A DNA stretch of 64,000 nucleotides from Algibacter sp045066735 (GCF_045066735.1 NZ_JBISHH010000004.1:139909-203908), one strand, 5' to 3'. Shown: positions 43,466-52,340, numbered from the stretch's first letter. The notes: generated from the sequence alone by a model not told the origin. Translations and numbers: made by a program.

Positions 43466-44902
43466 TTAAGAAGGGATATCTTCCTCAAAAAATTCATCTT
43501 TAAACCCAATAAGATATAGTTTTTCTTTCGCACGAGTTGCCGCAGTGTAAAGCCAACGCAAATAATCTTTGTCAATACCATTTGGTAAGTATGGCTGCTC
43601 TACAAAAACGGTATTCCATTGTCCACCCTGAGATTTATGACAAGTTATTGCATAAGAGAATTTAACTTGTAAAGCATTAAAATGCTTGTTGCTTTTTACT
43701 TTTAGAAACTTTTTGTACTTAGAGGTTTCATCTTCAAAATCTTTCATAACTTCTTGGTAAAGTCTATTAGATTCTTCGTAAGGCAATGATGGTGTTTCTG
43801 CTTCAATGGTGTCTAGCATCAATACTGTTTCAAAAGGTTGCATTTTAGGATAATCTACCATACGCACTTTTACTTCAGCAAAACGAAACCCATATAACTC
43901 CTGAATACTAAAAATTTCTAAAACTTCAATAATATCACCATTCGCGATAAAACCGGCTTCAGTAGTTGGTTTCAGCCAAAAATAATTATTTTTTACAACC
44001 ATTAAATAATCACCAGAAGACAATTCGTTTTCATTAAATAGAATACGACTTCTTATTTGCTGATTGTACATATTGGCCCGCTTATTACTACGCACAATAA
44101 TAGCTGTTTCTTCATTTCCTAATTCGCTGTAAGCGTCGTTTATAGCGTCCATAATTTCGTAACCATCAACTAACCTTACAATATCCTTAAAGCCGTTTAA
44201 ATCGAACTTAAAATAATCGTACACCTCTCTAGCTAATACGTCTCTTAGAATAGTTGCATTAACTAATATACCCGAATCTTGACCTTGCCTTACAACTTCG
44301 TCTAATTCCATTCTAGTAACTTCTTTATTATAATTTAAAGCTAATGTATGTTCATCCAAAGCAGGACTAATATCCAATTTTACAGGAGGTAACTGCGCCG
44401 TATCACCAATTAGTAACAACTTACAATTATGACCTGCATAAACATATTGCATTAAATCGTCTAAGAGCGATCCATTTTCCATTAATTTAGACTCACTCGG
44501 TGTATCTGGAATCATTGAAGCTTCATCGACTATAAAAATGGTGTTTTTATGCTTATTAAGTTGCAAAACAAACTTTACACCTCCACCAGAATCTTTTTTT
44601 GGAAAATATATTTTTTTATGAATGGTGAAAGCCTCTTTTCCAGAATAATTAGCGATAACTTTCGCTGCTCGGCCAGTTGGCGCCATTAAAACAGCGCTCT
44701 TTTTTGCCTTCCATAAATTGTTTACAATGGCTCCTACAATCGTTGTTTTCCCAGTACCAGCGTAGCCTTTAAGCAAATACAGTGTATTTTTATCACTTTT
44801 AAATATAAACTCTGATAATTGCTGAAGCACAATATTTTGTTTAATCGTTGGATTGAACGGAAACTGCTGTTTTATAAGGGAATAGAATTCGGTTGCTGTC
44901 AT
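43466..44902 (-). CDS. RecD-like ATP-dependent DNA helicase
   Basis: The 478-residue superfamily 1 helicase has Walker A GYAGTGKT (46-53), motif Ia VLMAPTGRAAKVI, Walker B IFIVDEAS, motif III LLIGDTAQLPPV, and the UvrD_C_2 region SYAITCHKSQGGQWNTVFVE with final arginine motif YTAATRAKEKLYLIG. It is of the RecD2/Dda type, 5'-3' helicases in replication or repair. It lacks the long N-terminal part of RecD2. It is divergent from the gene at 45033 with a shared 130-bp promoter region. Confidence 0.88.
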   Translation of the reverse strand: MTATEFYSLIKQQFPFNPTIKQNIVLQQLSEFIFKSDKNTLYLLKGYAGTGKTTIVGAIVNNLWKAKKSAVLMAPTGRAAKVIANYSGKEAFTIHKKIYFPKKDSGGGVKFVLQLNKHKNTIFIVDEASMIPDTPSESKLMENGSLLDDLMQYVYAGHNCKLLLIGDTAQLPPVKLDISPALDEHTLALNYNKEVTRMELDEVVRQGQDSGILVNATILRDVLAREVYDYFKFDLNGFKDIVRLVDGYEIMDAINDAYSELGNEETAIIVRSNKRANMYNQQIRSRILFNENELSSGDYLMVVKNNYFWLKPTTEAGFIANGDIIEVLEIFSIQELYGFRFAEVKVRMVDYPKMQPFETVLMLDTIEAETPSLPYEESNRLYQEVMKDFEDETSKYKKFLKVKSNKHFNALQVKFSYAITCHKSQGGQWNTVFVEQPYLPNGIDKDYLRWLYTAATRAKEKLYLIGFKDEFFEEDIPS

Positions 44903-44982
44903 TAATTGAAAATAATTTTAGAAATTCTTCAAAGATAGAATGATTTTTATTCGCTTTGGTTTTTACGATTAAAAAAAAATTG

Positions 44983-44990
44983 TAGATTTG
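44983..44990 (+). promoter_or_regulatory. Probable -7 box (TAGATTTG) of the 45033 operon
   Basis: TAGATTTG lies 43 bases before the ATG at 45033. A TTG occurs 24 bases upstream of it, slightly long spacing. A minus-strand TATCTTTG (44930-44937) nearby could serve the divergent helicase gene. Confidence 0.45.
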
Positions 44991-45032
44991 CTAAATAACG
45001 ATTAATAAACTTTTTAAATTAAATAACGTATT

Positions 45033-45770
45033 ATGTTGACATTTATTCTTATTGTGGTTGCGGTAATTTTAGGAACAATTGCCTTGGTTAAGGTGGTTGA
45101 TAAATTTGTACCAAATAAATTAAAGCCTGTTTTAAATATCCTACTTTGGGTATTAATCGCCTTTTTTGGTTACCAGACATATTTGTCTATATACGAACCA
45201 ATTCAATTTAATAAATTAAAAAACGAACGTTACGTTGTTGTAATTGAAAGCTTAAAAGATATTAGAGACTCAGAATTAGCACACAGACAAGTAACTGGAA
45301 AATTTACTGATAGCTTTGATAACTTAATTAAATTTATCGATACAGCAAAGTTTACTATTACACAGCGTCGTGACTCTAGTGTTGTTGATCAAGAATTAAC
45401 AAGAAGATATGGTGTTGATACTTTTAAAGATATCATGATAATTGATACTTTAGGAACTGTTCCTGTAAAAGATTCATTATTTAAAAACTCTAATCGTTAC
45501 AAAACCATGATGAATGTACCTGTTGGAAAAGAAGGTGCTAAGTTCGATTTAAAAGCTGGTTTTATTAATCAAAATGATATTAACATCCCTGTTTTTGAAG
45601 CTTTAGTAAAGAAAGAAGTTTTATTACACGATCAAAATCCAGATTTAGTTGCACAAGAAAACCAAGTAATTGCGGTAGATGGTGTTAATGGAGATGCTTT
45701 AAAAGTAGGCTCTATGAACGAAGTTAAAACAAACGGAAACTGGCCAAAAACTTATGGCGATAACGAATAA
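45033..45770 (+). CDS. Conserved membrane protein of unknown function
   Basis: The 245-residue protein starts with a helix MLTFILIVVAVILGTIALV and a second helix at about 33-53 (LNILLWVLIAFFGYQTYLSI). A soluble domain of about 190 residues follows, with KNERYVVVIESLKDIRDSEL and LAHRQVTGKFTDSFDNLIKF in sequence. The pattern (helix, then a region like a pilin-type YxxAxxxF start) suggests an envelope protein with a periplasmic or cytoplasmic domain. I do not recognise the family; it recurs upstream of DUF3822 and rsmD in Flavobacteriia. It overlaps the next gene by 17 bp. Confidence 0.75.
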   Translation: MLTFILIVVAVILGTIALVKVVDKFVPNKLKPVLNILLWVLIAFFGYQTYLSIYEPIQFNKLKNERYVVVIESLKDIRDSELAHRQVTGKFTDSFDNLIKFIDTAKFTITQRRDSSVVDQELTRRYGVDTFKDIMIIDTLGTVPVKDSLFKNSNRYKTMMNVPVGKEGAKFDLKAGFINQNDINIPVFEALVKKEVLLHDQNPDLVAQENQVIAVDGVNGDALKVGSMNEVKTNGNWPKTYGDNE

Positions 45771-46584
45771 TAATACTGCTATTATTAGCAAATTAACAAA
45801 TTTAGAACTGTCCATTCAAATAAGCTTGAGTGGACTTTCTTTTTGTATCCTACATCGAGATAATAATTCAATATCTACTTTAAAAGAACTCCGCTTTAAA
45901 AAGCAATTAAACCCGCTAGAAGTTTTACAAGAACTTAAAACTTGTTTTGAAACAGAACACATGTTACAAAATAAGTTCCAAGCCGTAAACGTGATTCACG
46001 ACAACGAGTTATCGACGTTAGTTCCTAAAGCCATATTTAACGAGGGCGCCATTGCCGATTATTTAAAGTTTAATTCTAAAATTTTAAAATCAGATTTTGT
46101 AACCTTCGATACTATCGATAGTAACCAAAGTGTAAACGTTTATATTCCTTACGTGAATGTTAATAATTATATTTTCGATTTATTTGGAGATTTTACATAC
46201 AAGCACGCCTCTACTGTTTTAATCGAAACGATTTTCGAGGCTAATAAAACAGCTGTAGAACCTAAGTTTTATGTACATGTTAATCACAATCGCTTTGACA
46301 TAGTAATTATAAACGAAGGAAAACTTCAATTTTACAATAGTTTTGAATACATCACAAAAGAAGATTTTATATATTACATACTCTTTACAGCCGAGCAACT
46401 TAACTACAATCCAGAAACTTTAAACCTTATTTTAATTGGTAATGTAATTAAAGACGATCCGTTATACAACATCGCGTACAAATATATACGCAATGTTACT
46501 TTTGGTGAGAACAACAAAAAACATGTATTTACAGAAGCCCAAAAAACAAACCATTTTAATTTCACTTTAATAAATAGCTTTTAA
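45754..46584 (+). CDS. DUF3822-family protein (actin-like fold possible)
   Basis: The 276-residue protein fits DUF3822: KLTNLELSIQISLSGLSFCIL, FQAVNVIHDNELSTLVPKA, YIPYVNVNNYIFDLFGDFTY, VHVNHNRFDIVIINEGKLQF. The pattern of paired beta-rich halves recalls an actin/hexokinase-like ATPase fold with changed active-site residues; that is inference. It starts inside the upstream gene and its stop overlaps the rsmD start by 1 bp, so all three are tightly coupled. Function unknown. Confidence 0.78.
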   Translation: MAITNNNTAIISKLTNLELSIQISLSGLSFCILHRDNNSISTLKELRFKKQLNPLEVLQELKTCFETEHMLQNKFQAVNVIHDNELSTLVPKAIFNEGAIADYLKFNSKILKSDFVTFDTIDSNQSVNVYIPYVNVNNYIFDLFGDFTYKHASTVLIETIFEANKTAVEPKFYVHVNHNRFDIVIINEGKLQFYNSFEYITKEDFIYYILFTAEQLNYNPETLNLILIGNVIKDDPLYNIAYKYIRNVTFGENNKKHVFTEAQKTNHFNFTLINSF

Positions 46585-47123
46585 TGCGCATAATATCAGG
46601 ATTATATAAAAGTAGAAAAATATTAGCACCAAAAAACCTACCTGTTCGTCCAACCACAGATATGGCCAAAGAATCGCTATTCAATATTTTAAACAATACC
46701 TTTTATTTTGATGATGTTTCCGTCCTCGATTTATTCGCAGGTACTGGAAATATAAGCTACGAATTTGCTTCTCGCGGAACGGAACAAATTACATGTGTAG
46801 ATCAAGATTTTGGATGTATTAAGTTTATAAATAAAACGGCAGAGCAATTTGATATGCCTATAAATACCATTAAAAGTGATGTCTTTAAGTTTTTAGAAAA
46901 ATCGACATTGCAAAGTAATATTATATTTGCCGATCCACCATACAATTTTGATGAAGAAAAATTCGGTAAAATTCCCGAATTAGTATTTAAAAACAATATG
47001 TTATTGCCCGACGGCGTATTAATTATAGAACACTCAAAACATACCGATTTATCTAAACTAAACAACTACAGCTACTCAAAAAGTTATGGTGGTAATATGT
47101 TTAGCTTTTTCGAAAACGCATAA
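46584..47123 (+). CDS. rsmD: 16S rRNA (guanine-N2) methyltransferase RsmD family
   Basis: The 179-residue Rossmann methyltransferase has MRIISGLYKSRKILAPK, the SAM-binding VLDLFAGTGNISYEFASRG and the catalytic IIFADPPYNF (DPPY). This matches RsmD, which methylates G966 of 16S rRNA (E. coli numbering). Its ATG overlaps the stop of the DUF3822 gene (ATGA-type junction at 46584). It ends at a bidirectional terminator shared with rnpB. Confidence 0.92.
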   Translation: MRIISGLYKSRKILAPKNLPVRPTTDMAKESLFNILNNTFYFDDVSVLDLFAGTGNISYEFASRGTEQITCVDQDFGCIKFINKTAEQFDMPINTIKSDVFKFLEKSTLQSNIIFADPPYNFDEEKFGKIPELVFKNNMLLPDGVLIIEHSKHTDLSKLNNYSYSKSYGGNMFSFFENA

Positions 47124-47154
47124 AAAACAACTAAACTAAATCAATTTAAACCAG

Positions 47155-47191
47155 AAAAAACCTTCAAGGCGCAAGCCAAGAAGGTTTTTTT
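47155..47191. terminator. Bidirectional terminator between rsmD and rnpB
   Basis: AAAAAACCTTC and GAAGGTTTTTTT pair around an inner GGC-GCAA-GCC hairpin. A T run exists on both strands, so it serves rsmD on plus and RNase P RNA on minus. Confidence 0.8.
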
Positions 47192-47192
47192 A

Positions 47193-47540
47193 TAGGTAAG
47201 TAAATCTATAAGCCGAATTCTGTACCGTTTAAGTCACTTTAAGTAAAACCTAAAATAAGCCTAAAAAGCCCTTATCATTTATCTGAGTGTTTTGTTACCA
47301 AAACACTTTAGCTGCTTACCCTCCAGCATCGGGCGTTCAACCCTCAAGCACTGGTTTACATAACATTGCACCACATAGAGTTTACCTGGTTTCACTACAG
47401 CATAATCTGTACATTCTTTCTGTTGCACTGGTCCTAACCTCTCGGCTGGTGGCCGTTAGCCACTATGTTGAACTACGGTGTCCGGACTTTCCTCCATTTT
47501 AAAATAAATTAAAACAGCGATAAGGCGATCTACTAGCCAC
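47193..47540 (-). ncRNA. rnpB: RNase P RNA (type A)
   Basis: On the minus strand the 5' core GGAGGAAAGTCCGGAC (near 47495-47480) and the CACCAGCCGAGAGG and ACAGAATTCGGCTTA blocks are the universal conserved regions of bacterial RNase P RNA. Ends are set by pairing GGCTAGTAGATC (47527-47538) with GATTTACTTACC (47195-47206) as helix P1, 10 of 12 pairs. The length of about 348 nt suits the bacterial type A RNA. It processes the 5' ends of tRNAs together with RnpA. Exact ends may be off by a few bases. Open reading frames inside it are spurious. Confidence 0.93.
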
Positions 47541-47572
47541 CAAAATTACAACAAACAAATATTAAAATGCAA
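47541..47572 (-). promoter_or_regulatory. Promoter of rnpB
   Basis: On the minus strand TTG (47570-47572), 21 bases, TAATTTTG (47541-47548). The implied start (about 47535) coincides with helix P1 of RNase P RNA. Confidence 0.6.
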
Positions 47573-47604
47573 CATAATAAACTTAAAATACAAAATAAAA
47601 TTTG

Positions 47605-47703
47605 GGCGTTCCCCAAGGGTCGGGCTTTCCGCAGTCGCTTTTTTGTGTTGCAATAGGTGCAACAACACAATAAGAGCTCCAACAATGCTGCAATCCCTAA
47701 CGC
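47605..47703 (-). repeat. 99-bp intergenic element, copy B (inverted relative to copy A)
   Basis: Read on the minus strand it begins GCGTTAGGGATTGCAGCATT and ends CCCTTGGGGAACGCC, differing from copy A (38680-38778) at four positions only. It lies upstream of rnpB and about 240 bp before the dnaX promoter. From 47704 to 47940 nothing else is recognised. Confidence 0.85.
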
Positions 47704-47940
47704 GGGTCGTTTTACAAAGTATTGGTTATGGTTAACGATAAAGTTTGTTAACTAAGGTTGAGAAGAACCAATTGAGTATAAAAATTTAAAATCAGGCTTA
47801 AAAACTATGCTTCTAAACCAAGCCCAATATTTATTTTGTTTTTTAATATTGTTATTCTTATGTTATTTCTAGGAACAAGCCGTTGTTAATAACTCCTTTT
47901 AAATTTCGTGAATACAATTAAATAATCCGGTTTGAATTTT

Positions 47941-47948
47941 TAACTTTG
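47941..47948 (+). promoter_or_regulatory. Probable -7 box (TAACTTTG) of dnaX
   Basis: TAACTTTG fits TAnnTTTG exactly. Transcription would start near 47955, which leaves only the TTG at 47974 as an in-frame start for DnaX. Confidence 0.5.
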
Positions 47949-47973
47949 TTATTCATTCAATAGCGACGCAAAT

Positions 47974-49707
47974 TTGGAACATTTTATAGTATCGGCTCGA
48001 AAGTACAGACCTCAAACATTTAAAGATGTAGTTGGGCAACAAGCCATTACAAATACTTTGTTAAACGCTATAGAAAATAATCATTTGGCACAAGCTCTTC
48101 TATTTACGGGTCCGCGTGGTGTTGGTAAAACAACTTGCGCACGTATTTTAGCTAAAATGATAAACAGTGATGGTAAAGAAACTGGCGAAGAAGATTTTGC
48201 TTTTAACATATTTGAACTCGATGCGGCATCTAATAACTCGGTAGATGATATTAGAAGCTTAACCGATCAAGTTCGTATACCACCGCAAGTTGGTAAATAT
48301 AAAGTTTATATTATTGATGAGGTACACATGTTATCTCAGGCCGCTTTTAATGCCTTTTTAAAAACATTAGAAGAACCGCCAAAACACTGTATTTTCATTC
48401 TAGCAACTACCGAAAAGCACAAAATAATACCAACCATATTGTCGCGTTGTCAAATATTCGATTTTAAACGTATTACGGTAAAAGATGCAAAAAACTATTT
48501 AAAATACATTGCAGAAGAACAAGGCATAACAGCCGAGGATGATGCATTACATATTATTGCGCAAAAAGCCGATGGTGCTATGCGTGATGCGCTTTCTATA
48601 TTTGATCGTGTGGTAAGTTTCTCTGGTAAAAATTTAACCAGACAAGCTGTAACCGAAAACTTAAACGTACTCGATTACGAAACCTATTTTGAAAGTACCG
48701 ATTTAATACTCGAAAATAAAATACCAGATTTACTTATACAATTCAATAATACCTTATCTAAAGGTTTTGATGGTCATCATTTTATTGCTGGTTTGGCATC
48801 ACATTTTAGAGATTTACTAGTTAGTAAAGTTCCCGCAACTATAGAGCTGCTTGAAGTTGGTGAACAAACACAAATAAAATACTTAGAGCAATCTAAAAAA
48901 GCTTCTCAAGAATTTTTAATGCAAGGTATAAATCTTGCAAACGACTGCGATCTCAAGTACAAAACCAGTAAAAACCAACGACTCCTCGTTGAACTTTGTC
49001 TCATGCAGCTTGCCTCTATCACTTTCGATGGAGAAAAAAAAAATAGCAAACATTACATAATTCCAGCGTCTTACTTTAAAAAGAAGGGTATTACTCCTAT
49101 TCCGGTTACTGTTCCTGCAGCGAAGCCAAGTACCCAACCTGCCACAGAAGTAAAAACCGAAACAACCGCTAAAGCTCAGGCAGCCAAAAAAGTAGAAGAA
49201 AAACCGGCTATCAACACGCGCATAAAATTAGATTTAGCATCTGGTAGTAAGCGCCGATCCGGATTATCTTTAAGTAGTATTCGTGCTAAAAAAGAACACC
49301 AAATAAAACAACTAGAAGTTGTTGTTGATGAGGAAAACCTACCTACTGAAGACTTTACAGAAGAAGCTTTTATGGAAGCTTGGAACTTTTTTCTGGATAA
49401 ACTTAAAAAGGATGGTAAACACAATTTAGCATCTATCTTAAATATGGATAAGCCTAAACTAAAAGGCACCGATATTCATTTAACCTTTCCCACGGAAACT
49501 AATAAAAAAGAAGTCATGCAAGGCCAATACGACCTCATGACTTACATTAGAACTAAACTAAGCAATTTTGATCTTAGCTTAGTTATTACCGTAAACGAGG
49601 TAATGAATAAAAAATACGTTTTTACTCCTCAAGATAAATACGAAAAGCTTGTTGAAGCTAACCCGAGTTTAGAGCTTTTACGTCGTACTTTCGATTTAGA
49701 TTTATAA
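47974..49707 (+). CDS. dnaX: DNA polymerase III subunit gamma/tau, TTG start
   Basis: The 577-residue clamp-loader ATPase begins at TTG (read MEHFIVSARKYRPQTF). There is no in-frame ATG between the upstream stop (47941-47943) and this conserved start. It shows Walker A GPRGVGKT (46-53), Walker B VYIIDEVHML, the sensor ATTEKHKIIPTILSRCQIF, domain III to about residue 360, then a linker rich in Ala/Thr/Lys and a tau-like C-terminal domain. The Cys4 zinc module found in most DnaX proteins is absent (KMINSDGKETGEEDFAFN stands in its place), as in other Flavobacteriia. It is monocistronic. Confidence 0.93.
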   Translation: MEHFIVSARKYRPQTFKDVVGQQAITNTLLNAIENNHLAQALLFTGPRGVGKTTCARILAKMINSDGKETGEEDFAFNIFELDAASNNSVDDIRSLTDQVRIPPQVGKYKVYIIDEVHMLSQAAFNAFLKTLEEPPKHCIFILATTEKHKIIPTILSRCQIFDFKRITVKDAKNYLKYIAEEQGITAEDDALHIIAQKADGAMRDALSIFDRVVSFSGKNLTRQAVTENLNVLDYETYFESTDLILENKIPDLLIQFNNTLSKGFDGHHFIAGLASHFRDLLVSKVPATIELLEVGEQTQIKYLEQSKKASQEFLMQGINLANDCDLKYKTSKNQRLLVELCLMQLASITFDGEKKNSKHYIIPASYFKKKGITPIPVTVPAAKPSTQPATEVKTETTAKAQAAKKVEEKPAINTRIKLDLASGSKRRSGLSLSSIRAKKEHQIKQLEVVVDEENLPTEDFTEEAFMEAWNFFLDKLKKDGKHNLASILNMDKPKLKGTDIHLTFPTETNKKEVMQGQYDLMTYIRTKLSNFDLSLVITVNEVMNKKYVFTPQDKYEKLVEANPSLELLRRTFDLDL

Positions 49708-49727
49708 TTATCACATTTATACTATCA

Positions 49728-50204
49728 CTATTCTTCATCTTCTTCAGGTGAAACGAACTCAGACTGATACTTTTCTAAAAACTGTTTCTGTTTTAAAAAC
49801 AAATCTTGAGTTATTTGATCTATATCCATAAAGTCTGTACCGAAATCGCTTCCGAAGAAATCATCATTAAAGAAATGTTTACTAAAAAGGGAATCTTTAG
49901 AAAATATATTTTCAAAGCCTTGATGTTCAAATCGTTAATAATTCGTGAAAAATTTAGACTTAAAACTTTGCATTAAACTATCGCGATCTATAGGCGATAA
50001 TCCTTCCATATTATTGCTAGAAGACCAAGAGTAAATGCTATCGTATTTAATTAAATTTCCATTCTCATCAAATTCTTTATCCACTTTCCAAGATCCTTTT
50101 GGTTTCTCTATTTCGGTAATTTCTACTTTTTTATCTTCATTTTTTTGTCCGTTGCAATTAACACTTAACAATGCAACTGCTAATAATAAAACACACTTTT
50201 TCAT
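49728..50204 (-). pseudogene. Lipoprotein gene interrupted by an in-frame TAA
   Basis: From 50204 the frame reads MKKCVLLLAVALLSVNCNG (signal, likely lipobox SVNC with Cys17) through FKSKFFTNY and then hits TAA at 49935-49937. In the same frame it continues for 68 further codons without a stop (RFEHQGFENIFSKDSLFSKH ... FVSPEEDEE) to TAG at 49728-49730. The continuation has a coding-like composition, ends with an acidic tail, and leaves a normal 20-bp gap to dnaX, so a 157-residue ancestral protein is likely. Options are a nonsense mutation, a read error or suppression. No family is recognised. The short form alone would be 89 residues. Confidence 0.7.
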
Positions 50205-50282
50205 GATTTAAATTTTGAGTTAAACATTTATTTATATCTAAAAACGACATAGTTCACTAAACAATAAAGCTTTAACAAAGTA

Positions 50283-50302
50283 AGGCTGAAAAAATTCAGC
50301 CT
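50283..50302 (-). terminator. Terminator-like hairpin after the Hsp20 gene
   Basis: AGGCTGAA-N4-TTCAGCCT, a perfect 8-bp stem 45 bases past the stop at 50348. The following minus-strand bases are only moderately T-rich. Confidence 0.5.
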
Positions 50303-50347
50303 CACTAATAATCTAATAATCCGTTTGCTTAAAGTTTAGTTCTACTG

Positions 50348-50824
50348 TTAAGAAATTCTAATTTGTCTCGCTGGTTTTTGTTTAGCCTCTTCTTTTTTAG
50401 GTAAAAGAATATTTAAAATACCATCTTGGTAATTGGCCGAAATATTATCATCGTTTACCGTTTCTGGTAAAGTGAATGTTCTTTTAAAAGCCGAGTAACC
50501 AAACTCCTTACGCGTATAGTTTTCTTGCTGCTCTTCGTGCGTTTCTTTTTTCTCTGTGGAAATAGATAACACGTTATGATCTAAATCTAATTTGAAATCC
50601 GATTTTTTTAATCCGGGAACAGCCATTTCAACAACATAAGCATCGGCAGTTTCCTTAATATTAACTTTTGGTAAAGAGACACCTGTATTAAAATTAGAGG
50701 TAAATACAGAAGGTAAATCTCTGTTAAAAATATCATCTAACCAATTAGAAGTACTTGGGAAGCTTGCATTTGAATTTGTGTTTGCTAAACTTCCGTTTTT
50801 AGGAACATTTACTAAATTGCTCAT
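50348..50824 (-). CDS. Small heat-shock protein (Hsp20/alpha-crystallin family)
   Basis: The 158-residue chaperone has an N-terminal region rich in Asn/Ser (1-50), an alpha-crystallin domain (about 52-145: LPKVNIKETADAYVVEMAVPG with VPGLKKSDFKLDLDHNVL next) and a C-terminal tail with the IxI-type ARQIRIS. The domain ends with the hallmark DGILNILLPKKEE. Such proteins hold unfolding proteins in the cytoplasm under heat or oxidative stress. Length is normal. No CIRCE element was seen upstream. Confidence 0.93.
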   Translation of the reverse strand: MSNLVNVPKNGSLANTNSNASFPSTSNWLDDIFNRDLPSVFTSNFNTGVSLPKVNIKETADAYVVEMAVPGLKKSDFKLDLDHNVLSISTEKKETHEEQQENYTRKEFGYSAFKRTFTLPETVNDDNISANYQDGILNILLPKKEEAKQKPARQIRIS

Positions 50825-51019
50825 AATTACAAAATTTTAAATTAAACATGTTTTTCAAACTTGAAACCTTTTCGATTTCGAAGTATATTAAACAAAAAAA
50901 ATACCAAACGCATTCTTTTTTGTTTGAAGTAGATATTTCTGTCATTTTTTCAGAATATTTGACAGAAGTTCATTTTAAATAATGAAATATTGGCATTTTA
51001 AGATAATCTATATCAGGTA

Positions 51020-52240
51020 TTATCGCCTTAACTGTAGCTTCTTCATTTTTTCTTTAAACATGATAGCTGCACTAGTATAACCACCTTCTGTACCATCGAC
51101 AAAATGTATGTGCTTTTCTTGGCGGTCTTCTATATAACAAGACATTATAGATGCGTGTGTAATATGTATTCCATAAATAATTTTATACTGAGCTTCTAAA
51201 TTGTTCAAGAACGTTTTTAAAGTCTCTACCTGGTCTTCAGTCCCAGAAATTACGGTATTTAAAAAGCCATCTAGCATTATGGTATCGGTTAATTGAGCGA
51301 TACGTTTTTTCTGAAGTTTACCTGCTTTAAAAAATTTAAAATAAACGATACCAATTAAGGTTATAAACCAATTACTAAGCAAGTAACCAATCCGGAACTT
51401 ACCGATTTTAGCATTCATCTCTTTTCTAATTTTTTGTAGAGAAGGATCTAGCTTTAGCATATCACTTGTAATTGGATTTCTATTAATTAAAGATCCAAAA
51501 ATCACATCTACTTCCTTCATAATATCACTATAAACTTCGGCTTGTATATTTTCATCATCACAATCAACAAGAAGACAAATTACTTTTTTATCTGTTTTAT
51601 TTGGGTATATTTCATCCCAACGGCACTCCATACCATTTAAATTAAGCTTGGTTGCTTCCTGATCTGAAATATCTGTAGATTTAAAACTTTCTTTAATAAT
51701 TCGCTCGGCATATTTAAGCCCATTTCCTAGTACAACAGGGGTGGTTAAATACCTATTATGTCTCAATTTAGTAATTCTTAATGCAATATTATTCTCATAA
51801 ACGTGATGCACTTCCAAATACCCAACCCTTAAATTTAACTGGGTTGATTTTTTAATATGTTGACTATAATTATTTAAAGCTAACAGAATAGGTTGCAATA
51901 CACTGTTAGGAACTATAAACGTAGACCCATCACCACCAAAAAAATACGGAATCTTAATTTTATTATTTACAGTTTTTAAAGTATTTAAAACAGTAATTAT
52001 ACTTCCTGTAGCACTTAAATTCACATCATTATGAAAGCCACGAGCCACAGCATCTGTGGAGTTCTCGATATCGGTAACAACTATGGCCCAATTTTTTGGA
52101 ACATTAAAAAATAGGGTTTCATCCTTTAAAAGATTAGCTAAAGGCAAACTGCTTTTAGGAATATTTTTATAGAAATTTAAATTATTTTTCTTGTTCAAAC
52201 TAATTGAGGGTATTTGAATATCCGGATTTAAAGGTAACAC
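51020..52240 (-). CDS. DUF3095-domain protein, nucleotide-cyclase-like
   Basis: The 406-residue protein fits DUF3095. Its first half has strings that recall class III nucleotide cyclases: WAIVVTDIENSTDAVARG (metal-binding DIxxST type) and IPYFFGGDGSTFIVP (second metal Asp), then LNLRVGYLEVHHVY. The second half has a hydrophobic patch (FRIGYLLSNWFITLIGIVYF) that may touch the membrane. Product and activity are not known for the family; cyclase-like function is inference from motif positions. It stands alone between Hsp20 and the exported protein at 52382. Confidence 0.75.
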   Translation of the reverse strand: MLPLNPDIQIPSISLNKKNNLNFYKNIPKSSLPLANLLKDETLFFNVPKNWAIVVTDIENSTDAVARGFHNDVNLSATGSIITVLNTLKTVNNKIKIPYFFGGDGSTFIVPNSVLQPILLALNNYSQHIKKSTQLNLRVGYLEVHHVYENNIALRITKLRHNRYLTTPVVLGNGLKYAERIIKESFKSTDISDQEATKLNLNGMECRWDEIYPNKTDKKVICLLVDCDDENIQAEVYSDIMKEVDVIFGSLINRNPITSDMLKLDPSLQKIRKEMNAKIGKFRIGYLLSNWFITLIGIVYFKFFKAGKLQKKRIAQLTDTIMLDGFLNTVISGTEDQVETLKTFLNNLEAQYKIIYGIHITHASIMSCYIEDRQEKHIHFVDGTEGGYTSAAIMFKEKMKKLQLRR

Positions 52241-52340
52241 TTATCAATGAATAAAAATACCAGAATTTAAAACCTATTCTTTTTATTACAATTTCAAAGA
52301 ATCCGTCTTTTATCTTTTACAGCATTAGCATGAATTTTGG

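Noticed and set aside
47287..47502. 71-codon plus-strand frame
   Set aside because: It is the antisense of the RNase P RNA core, whose conserved sequence explains the open frame.
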